In this document: piece by piece, positions 7,959 to 16,284 of the stretch
Numbering within the stretch: position 1 is the stretch's first letter
Layout of the letters: each line of letters starts with the position of its first letter
From: Magnetococcus sp. PR-3
GTDB lineage: Bacteria > Pseudomonadota > Magnetococcia > Magnetococcales > Magnetococcaceae
DNA: 64,000 bases
Reading direction: 5' to 3'
Assembly (NCBI RefSeq): GCF_036689865.1
Contig: NZ_JBAHUQ010000016.1
Location: forward strand, 1-64,000
Notes under the pieces: generated by a model
Seen by the model: only the letters and a program-made list of their open reading frames with translations
Databases searched by the model: none
Told to the model about the DNA's origin: nothing
Position numbers and translations under genes: made by a program

Positions 7959-10135
7959 CGCTGCTCTCCCCCATTAACCATCTGGCTACCCCCTCCATCA
8001 ATCGCCACTTCAGGCGTAGGGTTTACCGCTTTAACCTGAACAATAATGGCAGAGAGCTTAAACTGCTTCTTGACGCGATCTCGTGCCATAACCGCCAAAC
8101 GCCCCTCCCCCCAAGGCCCCAAACGGACCACATGCCAAGAGCCACCGTTGGCCGCAGGGAGTTTTTGCACATAGGCACTTAAACCATGACCACGGAGCAT
8201 CTGTGCCAATTTGCTTGCGGGTCTCACGGTTTGGAAGGTGGCGACCTGTACCGCATAACGCATGCCCTCAGCCAAGGCTCTAGGCTGCTCTTTACTACGT
8301 TTATCCACCACCGGGGTCGTATTGGTCTGGTTACTCACCGTATGGGCAGTGGCTTGATCAGTATACGACGCCGCAGCCCTTTGCTCACGTGCCTGCTTGG
8401 CTTCCAGCGCCTGCTTACGCTGTTTTAAACGCTCGGCCAACACCATCTGTTTACGGACATAATGCTCCAGCACAAACTGTGTCGCGGCATCGGGCTGGCC
8501 ACTTTCGTGCAGATCAAAGGCACGCTGAAAAGCCTTAACCGCGGCCAGTGTACCAGGGCCAATCATGCCATCGGGCAGACCACTGTAGAACGGTGTTAAA
8601 GCCAACATACGCTGAAAACGGGCGGAGGTCTCATTACGCGGCCCCACCTGTTTGGGATCCAACCACCGGCTCGGTTTCCAAAACAGGTGGAACTCCTCAC
8701 CCCGTGTCGGATCATTATATTTGAGAAGAAGGTACTCTTGACGCACCTCTTTACTGACCACAGGTAAACGGACCAGACGGTACTGCTCTTCGGTCCATAT
8801 CCGGTGGGCCAGGGTTTCCAACCAACCTTCACGCAAGGCCTGCATATAAGCCTTGGTGTGACGCTGCAAACCCTTATCACTTAAAAAGTGGTGTACCGCA
8901 GCATAGAACTGCAAGCTCTCAGCTTGGACACTATCCTTCTCTCGCTTAATCGGCTGAGGGGGAGAGACCGGCTGAGAAGCGGCTGCTGTGGTTTGTAGGG
9001 GCACACGCTGCGGCTCAGAAGCTGGTGCTGGGGGGACCACAGGCTCAGCTTTGACCACAGGCTTAGGGGCATCCGCCACCATGGTAACCACTTGGTCACC
9101 CTTTGCGGTTTGAACCGACCCGCTCCCCAACAGCCCCGCCAGATAGAGCCCGCCAACCACCAAAGCCCCCCCCACCACACCAGAGAGCATATAGCGTATT
9201 AAAAGCTGGGTTTGAGGATGCGGTTTATGAACTTCTGGTGGTGCTCCCCACTGTTCCGTCAACCCCACTTCAGAAGCAACACCATCAACCAGCGCAGCCT
9301 CAATACGGGTGGTATTGTCGGCAAACAGACCGTAAAGGCAGCGGTCCATCAATTTATTAATGAGACGAGGGTTACCACCGGTCCAGTTAAAAAGCTGCCG
9401 GTACCCCTGCTCTGTAATGGCAATAACCCCACCAGACCCCGCCCTGTTCAGACGAAAGTGGATATACTGCTTCATCTCTTCCGGGTTAAAGGGGGTCACT
9501 TGGCCATGGATGACAATCCGGCTCTTAAGCTGCCGCATGGCGTGTTCATCCAACCGGTCGGTCAGCTCGCTCTGCCCCACCAAGAGAATTTGCACCAATT
9601 TTTCATGCTCGGTCTCCAAATTGGAGATCATGCGAATTAGCTCAAGGCTCTCATGGGAGAGGTTTTGCGCATCATCAAAAATAATGGTGCAGATCTGCCC
9701 CTGCTGGTGCTTTTCAATCAAAAATAGGTTGAGCTGTTTAAGCCGGTTACCCAGCCCGCCATCGTCATCCAAAGGGATACCAAAGTCATGGCAGATCTCT
9801 TCGATCAACTCAACACCCTGATAGAAGGTGTTGATGATCAGCGCGCTCTCAACCGGGTGATTTTCCAAGGTATGGAGAATACGGCGGGTAATGGTGGTTT
9901 TACCGCACCCGACCTCGCCAGTAATGACCATAAAACCTTTGCGGGTCAAAATACCGTGGGTGATCTCAGCAATGAGGGCATCCAGGCGCGAAGGCAGGTA
10001 AAAATTCTCGGCATCGGGCACCACCGGAAAAGGTGGTCTAGTCAGCCCCAGGAACTCCAGGTAGAGTTCACCATAGGCAACACCACGGTTTTGAGAAGCG
10101 GGTACAGGATCGGTAGGGGGGGCAGAGGCCATCAT
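7955..10135 (-). CDS. mshM: ExeA/MshM-like AAA ATPase with PG-binding and SPOR domains
   Basis: A 726-residue protein with four parts. A cytoplasmic ExeA/MshM-type AAA ATPase (about 30-295) has Walker A GEVGCGKT (73-80) and Walker B IIFDDAQ (DD at 154-155). One transmembrane helix follows (about 315-336), then a Pro-rich periplasmic linker. A PG_binding_1-like domain lies at about 515-560 and a C-terminal SPOR domain at about 625-700 (RYAVQVATFQT...). ExeA-type proteins bind peptidoglycan and help secretin insertion in type II secretion; SPOR domains bind glycan strands lacking stem peptides. So this protein could place the pilus channel in the cell wall. The added SPOR domain is not usual for ExeA/MshM. 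It overlaps both neighbours by 4 nt, within the operon. Confidence 0.85.
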   Translation of the reverse strand: MMASAPPTDPVPASQNRGVAYGELYLEFLGLTRPPFPVVPDAENFYLPSRLDALIAEITHGILTRKGFMVITGEVGCGKTTITRRILHTLENHPVESALIINTFYQGVELIEEICHDFGIPLDDDGGLGNRLKQLNLFLIEKHQQGQICTIIFDDAQNLSHESLELIRMISNLETEHEKLVQILLVGQSELTDRLDEHAMRQLKSRIVIHGQVTPFNPEEMKQYIHFRLNRAGSGGVIAITEQGYRQLFNWTGGNPRLINKLMDRCLYGLFADNTTRIEAALVDGVASEVGLTEQWGAPPEVHKPHPQTQLLIRYMLSGVVGGALVVGGLYLAGLLGSGSVQTAKGDQVVTMVADAPKPVVKAEPVVPPAPASEPQRVPLQTTAAASQPVSPPQPIKREKDSVQAESLQFYAAVHHFLSDKGLQRHTKAYMQALREGWLETLAHRIWTEEQYRLVRLPVVSKEVRQEYLLLKYNDPTRGEEFHLFWKPSRWLDPKQVGPRNETSARFQRMLALTPFYSGLPDGMIGPGTLAAVKAFQRAFDLHESGQPDAATQFVLEHYVRKQMVLAERLKQRKQALEAKQAREQRAAASYTDQATAHTVSNQTNTTPVVDKRSKEQPRALAEGMRYAVQVATFQTVRPASKLAQMLRGHGLSAYVQKLPAANGGSWHVVRLGPWGEGRLAVMARDRVKKQFKLSAIIVQVKAVNPTPEVAIDGGGSQMVNGGEQR

Positions 10136-11124
10136 TCCGTATAGCGTTTCATTAATTGAGCAATTTGTACATCGTCAGGAAAATCTTCTCGCAGGTCACG
10201 CAAGCCACGTTTGGCCTCGCGCCACTGTCCCAGGTGCATTTGTGTAATGACAAGGTTCAAGCGGGCATCACGATCCAATGGCTGCGTATACAGCACCTTA
10301 TATAGACGTTTGGCTGCCTTGCTATACTGGCGATTTTTCAAATGCCAATATGCTTCCATTTTTAAAACAATGGGGTGTTCTGTACCACGGGATTGACGCA
10401 GTTTGGCCAACAGCTTTTTAACCTGCTTGCTACGGTTTTTCTGTATCGCATGGTTCAGATCAAGGGTTAGCTGGCGCACAAACTCCAACTGATCCAGGGA
10501 GAGGGGTGCCGTATTGGACTCTGTCATCGCCGGCATTTGACCGGGTTTACCAGAGGCAATGGCCGCAAGGTTCTCAGCCTTTTTCTTTTTTGCATCTTCA
10601 AGGATCTGATCAAAGGAGAGAAAAGCCTCCAGAGCATCGGGCAGTTTGTCTTTTGCCTCTGCCTTTTTGCCTGGAACTTGCGCCTTTTCCGATGCCACAA
10701 TCAATTGCGCTTTAGCGGCTTGGAGCAAAGCAATTTGATCCATAACCGGTACCCCACCATCCTTACTGAACAGTGAGATAACATCTTCAAGCTTAAGATC
10801 CCCTAACGACTCTGTGGTCGCATCCTCAGCAGCGCGGCGGGCCCTTTGTTGTTGGGCTTGTTGGCGTTTTTGCAGGGCAATTTGATCCTCTTTCACCCCT
10901 TCCATATAGGTCAAGCCAATCCAACCACCCAGCCCCGACAGAATAACCAGCCCAGCGCCCAGCATAATCCACTGGCGCTTGTTAAGCCGCTTAAGCAGAC
11001 TGACCTTCTCTTCACTCTCCGATTCCGCAACCACCTCTGGGGCAGCATCTGCCGCAGAAGGAGAGACCTCATCCTCTGCTTTTTTACGCTGCAGGTTGCG
11101 CATCGCTTTGTAAATCACGCTCAT
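10132..11124 (-). CDS. MshN-like TPR protein, inner-membrane anchored
   Basis: A 330-residue protein. A charged cytoplasmic N-terminus (1-47) is followed by one membrane helix (about 50-72), a coiled-coil/linker region rich in Gln, Lys and Ala, and TPR-like helices at the C-terminus (about 215-330, including YWHLKNRQYSKAAKRLYKVL). It has the topology of MshN, whose gene also lies between the secretin and ATPase genes in MSHA operons. Its likely role is a periplasmic scaffold near the secretin. Its stop overlaps the start of the MshM-like gene by 4 nt, and the secretin gene ends 19 nt upstream of its start codon. The exact orthology is inferred from position. Confidence 0.6.
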   Translation of the reverse strand: MSVIYKAMRNLQRKKAEDEVSPSAADAAPEVVAESESEEKVSLLKRLNKRQWIMLGAGLVILSGLGGWIGLTYMEGVKEDQIALQKRQQAQQQRARRAAEDATTESLGDLKLEDVISLFSKDGGVPVMDQIALLQAAKAQLIVASEKAQVPGKKAEAKDKLPDALEAFLSFDQILEDAKKKKAENLAAIASGKPGQMPAMTESNTAPLSLDQLEFVRQLTLDLNHAIQKNRSKQVKKLLAKLRQSRGTEHPIVLKMEAYWHLKNRQYSKAAKRLYKVLYTQPLDRDARLNLVITQMHLGQWREAKRGLRDLREDFPDDVQIAQLMKRYTE

Positions 11125-11143
11125 GGGGTAGGCTCCGGCCTGC

Positions 11144-12874
11144 TCACAGCACGGTAACGCGCATCATGATAATCATCTCACGCGTCTGGTCACTGCTGGA
11201 GTCCGTAGAAAAGAGCCGGCCCAGCACGGGGATATCCCCCAGAACAGGCACACCGGTTTTGGTTGCGCTCTTCTCTTTATCAATCAAGCCACCCAAAAAG
11301 ACCAGATCACCCGAACGGGTCTCCAGGATGGTACTCATCTCCTTAAGCTCTACCTCAGGCAAGGCGACCTGGTTTGCGGTACCCACCGTGACCAAGTCCA
11401 GGCTAGAGGCAGTTACATCACTTTTAATAGGATGAACCGTCATAATGATTTTGCCATCCTCTTTGATGAAAGGGGTTACACCAATCATCAAACCATCAAA
11501 GACGGTATTTACGGTCACATCGGTCTCAGTGGTTGCGCTGGTCCCCGTACCGGTGGTGGTGACCTCAGTCTCAGAGACATAGGTATTGCTGGTACCGACA
11601 CTGATCATGGAGGGCTGACCATGGCGCGCACGAATGGTGGGGTTGGAGAGCACCTGCACATCACCAAACTGCTTTAACAGATCAACAATGGCCGCACCGC
11701 TGGAACCAGAAATGACCACCCCCAGCCCTGACGCTGCGGTCGATGTGGCAGGAAAGGTCACATCCGCCAGGTTAAAAGTACCACCACGCAAGCTGTTGCC
11801 GCTGCCAATCTCACCCGTGTATGTACCGCTCTGCCCGACCATGCTGGCGATACTTCCTTTAAAAGCCCACCAATCCACCCCCGCACGGTAGGTCTCACTC
11901 AGCGAGATCTCCATCACGCGGGTTTCAATTAAGACCTGACGGCCAATAACCTCTTTAAACTGATCCACCAACTTGGTTGCTGTCCGAATAACCGAAGGGC
12001 GGGCCTTCATGTGCAAGGTGCCGGTCATACGGTTAAGTGTATAGGTTTGGCCTTTGGTATCGTTGCTGTTCAGCAGGTTTTGAATGACCGGCTCAATGGC
12101 ACCATAGGGGTTGGTAATGGCCCCGGACTGTCCCGTCACACGGTAAGCACCCGTGAGCTTACCTGAACCCGCACTACCGCCACCGGCACTCCCGAGCACA
12201 TCCCCCCCAACCGAAAAGTTGGATGAATAGTTGGTTTCCAAAAATTCCAAGGGGTAGGTCATCTCCTGGAACATTTGAACACGCAAAATATTCCCATCGA
12301 TATGGCCATAAAGGTCAGATAGGCGCAAAATTTCCCTAAACACCTGAGAAGCCGGCAGCTCACGGAAGGAGACGGTAATAACCGGGGGCTCCTCCAGCAC
12401 CCGTGGCTCAATGAGCAGATTCATCCGCGTCATTTTGGCCAGGGCTTTGAGGATATGCCGCACATCCTCTTTATCCATCTCTAGACTAACTTTCAGATCA
12501 TCCAGAGGGTTATACACCGGGGGCACAGGCAGGGGGGGGGGTGGGGCACGACGGGTAATTTCCAAATCCCGCTGAATCTGCTGAAGACGGTTATCCATAT
12601 GCTGACCTTCTTTGGTCAACACTTTATGAATATCCCGTCCAGCTGTCATACCGGAACTAATAACCTTCATATCCCGCACCAGCTCACTGCGCTGGCGGGC
12701 CATATCATTAGACTCTAAAGCCAACGCCCTATGGGCTTGCTGCAAAATGGAGCCGGGCTTTTCAGTGGTTTTCTTATCTGCATCTTTTGCAGGAAAACCC
12801 AAGGATTGACAACCACTTAAAAGCAGCACCAAGCCCCACACCCAAATATTGAACCAACGAGCATTGCTCATCAA
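11144..12874 (-). CDS. mshL: MshL/PilQ/GspD-family secretin, outer-membrane lipoprotein
   Basis: A 576-residue secretin with a lipoprotein signal (LLLSGC, acylated Cys22). A helical region and a Pro run (about 108-122) are followed by an STN/N0-like domain (about 130-205), an N1-type domain, and the C-terminal secretin domain (about 300-576) with the family signature VPVLGDIPVLGRLF near the end. Secretins form the multimeric outer-membrane gate for the pilus. The size is that of MshL rather than the larger GspD. It is the first gene of the leftward pilus operon. The Pro run is encoded by a C10 tract in the coding strand (12532-12541 as G10 on +), a possible slippage site. Ser/Thr/Gly-rich loops flank the channel region. 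Confidence 0.88.
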   Translation of the reverse strand: MMSNARWFNIWVWGLVLLLSGCQSLGFPAKDADKKTTEKPGSILQQAHRALALESNDMARQRSELVRDMKVISSGMTAGRDIHKVLTKEGQHMDNRLQQIQRDLEITRRAPPPPLPVPPVYNPLDDLKVSLEMDKEDVRHILKALAKMTRMNLLIEPRVLEEPPVITVSFRELPASQVFREILRLSDLYGHIDGNILRVQMFQEMTYPLEFLETNYSSNFSVGGDVLGSAGGGSAGSGKLTGAYRVTGQSGAITNPYGAIEPVIQNLLNSNDTKGQTYTLNRMTGTLHMKARPSVIRTATKLVDQFKEVIGRQVLIETRVMEISLSETYRAGVDWWAFKGSIASMVGQSGTYTGEIGSGNSLRGGTFNLADVTFPATSTAASGLGVVISGSSGAAIVDLLKQFGDVQVLSNPTIRARHGQPSMISVGTSNTYVSETEVTTTGTGTSATTETDVTVNTVFDGLMIGVTPFIKEDGKIIMTVHPIKSDVTASSLDLVTVGTANQVALPEVELKEMSTILETRSGDLVFLGGLIDKEKSATKTGVPVLGDIPVLGRLFSTDSSSDQTREMIIMMRVTVL

Positions 12875-13163
12875 ACGGATCCTTCAATCAGATCTAGCAT
12901 TCTGCATATAAACAAACAAAGCTGCATCACTGGCCCAACCCAAGCTTGGCCCATTGTCGCTAACATAACACACTTGGCTATACAGCCCTATCAATCAAAG
13001 TGCATCTGTATGTAACAGATATAGGTTCACATACGACAGTTGCAGCCCATTTCCTCACTGCAAAATCCTCACCAAACTTGAAAGCCTTTAGACTTTGTCT
13101 CACAATTGGGTTTCCGTTGGGTTAAACCCACTCCATTTGCCATTAAAAACCGGGATCCAAACT

Positions 13164-14474
13164 GTGCTGTATCTGATCTATACCCTGCTGTTGGCACTGC
13201 TGGGCCTCTTGGTTTTGCCCTTTTTACTCTATCGTTATTGGACCACGCCCAAATATCGGGGAACCATACACCAAAGACTGGGCTTTTTGGACCCCCTATT
13301 ACTTCAACAGGCCCTAAAAAAGCCGGTTGTGTGGCTGCATGCTGTCTCTGTAGGGGAAGCCATGGCCGCTCGGGATCTAAGCGCTCAACTGGCCCAGCGC
13401 TATCCCGATCATCTCCTGGTGGTTTCCACCGTGACCAAAACAGGCCGGCAAGTGGTGTTGGAGAAAATGCCCCACGTCCACCACCACCTCTACCTTCCCT
13501 TGGATTTTCCCTTTTGCATCAACCGGGTGATCAAAGTACTCAAACCCAAGCTCTGTATTGTGATGGAAACCGAGCTATGGCCCAATTTTTTCCGCGCCTT
13601 ACACCAGAACCACTGCCCGATTGTGGTGGTAAATGGCCGTCTCTCTCCCCAATCGTTTAAGAGCTACCACAAGGCACGCTGGGCCATGCGTCCCTTTTTG
13701 GCCCCGGTTACCCATATGGCCATGCAGTCTGAACTGGACGCTCAGCGCATGCAGGCCATTGGGGGGGAGAGCCAACGGGTAAGTACAACGGGGAACCTTA
13801 AATATGATCAAGCGTTGCGCACCCCTTCGGAAGAAGAGATGGCCCAAAGAGAGGCCTGCTTAGGAGAGATCAACACCGCCGCACCGATCATTATGGCGGC
13901 CAGCACCCACCCCGGGGAGGAGCGTCTGGTGCTGGATGCCTTTATCAACCTGCGCCAACAGTACCCGGATCTGCGATTGATCCTTGCGCCACGCCATCCT
14001 GAACGGGCCTCTGAAGTGCGCAAGCTCATTGAGAGCAGCCAGCTAAGCTACCAAGCACTGACCCAGAACCAGGCCCCCTGGCAGCAGTCTGTTTTGTTGG
14101 TGGATACCATCGGCTGGTTAACCCGGCTCTATCCCCTATGCCAAGGGGTTTTTATGGGGGGCAGCTTAATCCCTAGGGGTGGGCAAAACATGCTGGAGCC
14201 ATCCGCTTGCGGCATCCCTACTCTTTACGGACCCCACACCTTTAATTTCAGACACATTGCCCAGCAATTGGAAGAGGCCAAGGCCGCCATCCGCGTGGCC
14301 GATCAACCCACCCTCGAGCAAGGCTGGCATCGCTTGCTGAGTAACCCCGACCATCAACACCACATGGGGCAAGCGGCAAAAAGCGTGGTCGAGAGCAACA
14401 CCGGCGCTTTGCAGCGCACCCTGGCACAAATTGAACAGATCTACCCTGGCACCACAACGGGGACGCGATCATGA
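13164..14474 (+). CDS. waaA: 3-deoxy-D-manno-octulosonic acid (Kdo) transferase
   Basis: Transfers Kdo from CMP-Kdo to lipid IVA, a step of LPS inner-core synthesis at the cytoplasmic face of the inner membrane. An N-terminal membrane anchor is followed by a Kdo-transferase/GT-B fold. Family words are visible: WLHAVSVGE, a METELWPN motif and GGSLIPRGGQNMLEP near the end. The open frame extends back to a TTG at 13095. The homologous N-terminus (LYLIYTLLLALLGLL) suggests the GTG at 13164, giving 436 residues, close to the 425 of the E. coli enzyme. No strong ribosome site decides this. It overlaps lpxK by 4 nt (ATGA), so the two lipid A genes are probably coupled. Confidence 0.9.
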   Translation: MLYLIYTLLLALLGLLVLPFLLYRYWTTPKYRGTIHQRLGFLDPLLLQQALKKPVVWLHAVSVGEAMAARDLSAQLAQRYPDHLLVVSTVTKTGRQVVLEKMPHVHHHLYLPLDFPFCINRVIKVLKPKLCIVMETELWPNFFRALHQNHCPIVVVNGRLSPQSFKSYHKARWAMRPFLAPVTHMAMQSELDAQRMQAIGGESQRVSTTGNLKYDQALRTPSEEEMAQREACLGEINTAAPIIMAASTHPGEERLVLDAFINLRQQYPDLRLILAPRHPERASEVRKLIESSQLSYQALTQNQAPWQQSVLLVDTIGWLTRLYPLCQGVFMGGSLIPRGGQNMLEPSACGIPTLYGPHTFNFRHIAQQLEEAKAAIRVADQPTLEQGWHRLLSNPDHQHHMGQAAKSVVESNTGALQRTLAQIEQIYPGTTTGTRS

Positions 14475-15565
14475 AGCTGTTTCAACCGTTACTGCCGCTC
14501 CTTCATGGCCAACAAGCCCCCCATGGGATACTTCAGCAGCGGCTGCTCGCTCTGCTAGGCCTGCTGGGTCGCGGCTATGGCTGGTATATGCAGCAACGCC
14601 GACAAAACTACACCCAAGGTCAATCTGCCGCCTACACCCCCCCCTGCCCTGTGATCAGTGTCGGTAACCTGACCACAGGGGGAACAGGCAAGACCCCGCT
14701 CATACGCTGGCTTGCCCAGTGGCTACAGGCCCAAGGGGTCAAGTGTGTCATTGTCAGCCGGGGATATGGTCAACAGAGCACCGAGCCCGTCACCGTCGTC
14801 TCTGACCCACACCAAGTGCTGACCACGCCCCCCTTAGCCGCCGATGAACCCTACCTTCTGGCACGCGCACTCCCGGGGATTCCTGTCATGACTGGCGCCA
14901 AACGCCAACAAGTCATTGAACAGGCGCTCTCCCATCAATGGTGTGACTGTATTTTATTGGATGATGCATTTCAGCATTTGAAGGTCAAACGTGATCTGGA
15001 TGTGGTCTTGATGGATGCTCAGCACCCCTTGGGTAATGGGCAGCTACTGCCAGGTGGTGTCTTACGGGAACCCCCTGCCGCCCTTAAGCAGGCGCATGTC
15101 ATCATCATCACCCGCGCAGACAATCCCCAGCAGGCCCAAGCCGCGGAACAGACCATCCGCCCTTTTCTTAGCCCAGACACACCGGTTTTACGGGCAAACC
15201 ATGTTCCCTCTCAATGGCATGACCTGCATGGCCAGGAGATCCCCCCCCCCAAGGGGCCGGTCATGGCTTTTACAGGCATCGGCCGCCCCGAAAGCTTTTG
15301 GCATACCCTGCACCACCTGGATATACCCATGGCTGGGCAACACCCCTTCCCGGATCATCACCCTTTTAATGCACAAACCCTGTCACCGCTAAGCCGCCAA
15401 GCCAAGCAGCAGGGCGCAACAGCATTGGTCTGCACTGAAAAAGATGCCGTTAAGCTACAACCTCAGTGGAGTGAACTGCCTATATACTGGCTTGGTATAC
15501 AGTGGCAGTTTTTATCCGCAAGCACGCCCCTGACAAACCATCTACAGCGCATCCTCACCCCATAA
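14471..15565 (+). CDS. lpxK: Tetraacyldisaccharide 4'-kinase
   Basis: Phosphorylates the 4' position of tetraacyldisaccharide-1-phosphate to form lipid IVA, at the inner membrane. The 364-residue protein has an N-terminal hydrophobic/amphipathic helix, an LpxK-type P-loop in VGNLTTGGTGKTP (about 72-84), then SRGYG, LLDDAFQH and a C-terminal STEKD-like word (CTEKDAVK). The product feeds the WaaA reaction encoded just upstream. Its ATG lies within the waaA stop. A C10 homopolymer (15241-15250) encodes Ile-Pro-Pro-Pro. A bidirectional terminator follows the stop by a few bases. Confidence 0.93.
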   Translation: MKLFQPLLPLLHGQQAPHGILQQRLLALLGLLGRGYGWYMQQRRQNYTQGQSAAYTPPCPVISVGNLTTGGTGKTPLIRWLAQWLQAQGVKCVIVSRGYGQQSTEPVTVVSDPHQVLTTPPLAADEPYLLARALPGIPVMTGAKRQQVIEQALSHQWCDCILLDDAFQHLKVKRDLDVVLMDAQHPLGNGQLLPGGVLREPPAALKQAHVIIITRADNPQQAQAAEQTIRPFLSPDTPVLRANHVPSQWHDLHGQEIPPPKGPVMAFTGIGRPESFWHTLHHLDIPMAGQHPFPDHHPFNAQTLSPLSRQAKQQGATALVCTEKDAVKLQPQWSELPIYWLGIQWQFLSASTPLTNHLQRILTP

Positions 15566-15597
15566 GAAAAAAGCCCTTCTTTGGGAAGGGCTTTCTT
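15566..15597. terminator. Bidirectional terminator (lpxK / receiver gene)
   Basis: AAAGCCCTTC / GAAGGGCTTT stem with a short loop, A-rich on the left and TTTCTT on the right. It lies between convergent stop codons at 15565 and 15616 and can serve both strands. Confidence 0.8.
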
Positions 15598-15615
15598 ACG
15601 ATCCACACACATGTT

Positions 15616-16101
15616 TCAGACCTTGGCCATCACTTTAGCGGGCTTACGAACACACTCATACACCAAAGGGTTTAGTCTGTTATGGGTCACATCCAAAGCC
15701 GAGTGCCCTTCAGCATCCGCCCCATCACCCTGGGCATGTATGGCATCCACCACCCAGGTTGCCAACTGCTGACTCTGGGTGTGCGCCTGCACAGCCATAT
15801 CCGCGCCAGCTTGACATGCCATGGAAAAGAGCAAATTCCGGTCAAAACCAGGGTCAGCACCCACCAAAGTGATAATGGGTAAAGAGATACCGCTGGCACG
15901 CACACTGCGCAACATACCCCAACCCAACATATCCGGTAAGCGCAGATCAATAATAAGGGCACCAACAGTCCCTAATTGGGCATGATGGATGACATCCAGA
16001 ACATGGCAAGCCCCCACCAGTTCATACCCTTGATCCTGACATGCACTCTTTAGGCGCTGGAAGGCGCGCTGATCATGGCTGGCAAGAAGAATTGTATCCA
16101 T
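15616..16101 (-). CDS. Degenerate response-regulator receiver protein
   Basis: A 161-residue single-domain CheY-like fold: ILLASHDQRAFQRL for beta1/alpha1 and ALIIDLRLPDMLGWG around Asp52, the expected phosphoacceptor. The usual acidic pair is reduced to one Asp (SHD at 8-10), and the conserved C-terminal Lys is missing (MAVQAHT). It may be a phosphorylation-poor receiver that signals by protein contact. The tail (about 125-161) is not part of the fold and is basic at the end. It is alone, converging with lpxK. Its upstream neighbour is the SPOR-repeat gene in the same direction, 183 nt away. The partner is unknown. Confidence 0.65.
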   Translation of the reverse strand: MDTILLASHDQRAFQRLKSACQDQGYELVGACHVLDVIHHAQLGTVGALIIDLRLPDMLGWGMLRSVRASGISLPIITLVGADPGFDRNLLFSMACQAGADMAVQAHTQSQQLATWVVDAIHAQGDGADAEGHSALDVTHNRLNPLVYECVRKPAKVMAKV

Positions 16102-16207
16102 GGGTCACATCCAATCTCTGCGTTAACGGCCTATTCCCCTGTGTTGACCACGAGAATAGACCACGCACAAGATGCATGGATGGCAGCTATGTGAAGGATA
16201 GATGACC

Positions 16208-16256
16208 CTTCAATTCACCCTTATCCCCCATGGGAAGATAAGGATGAATTGAAAAG
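16208..16256. repeat. Imperfect long inverted repeat after SPOR gene
   Basis: CTTCAATTCACCCTTATC (16208-16225) pairs with GATAAGGATGAATTGAAAAG (16237-16256) with a single mismatch and an 11-nt loop. It lies 29 nt past the SPOR gene stop (leftward). No T run follows on either strand, so it is an mRNA-end stem or an operator-like site rather than a canonical terminator. Confidence 0.55.
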
Positions 16257-16284
16257 AGAGGATCTGAAATATGGACGCAGTTAC

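Noticed and set aside
13095-13163. TTG start for waaA
   Set aside because: It adds 23 residues that do not match the family start, and it has no ribosome site; the GTG at 13164 is preferred.
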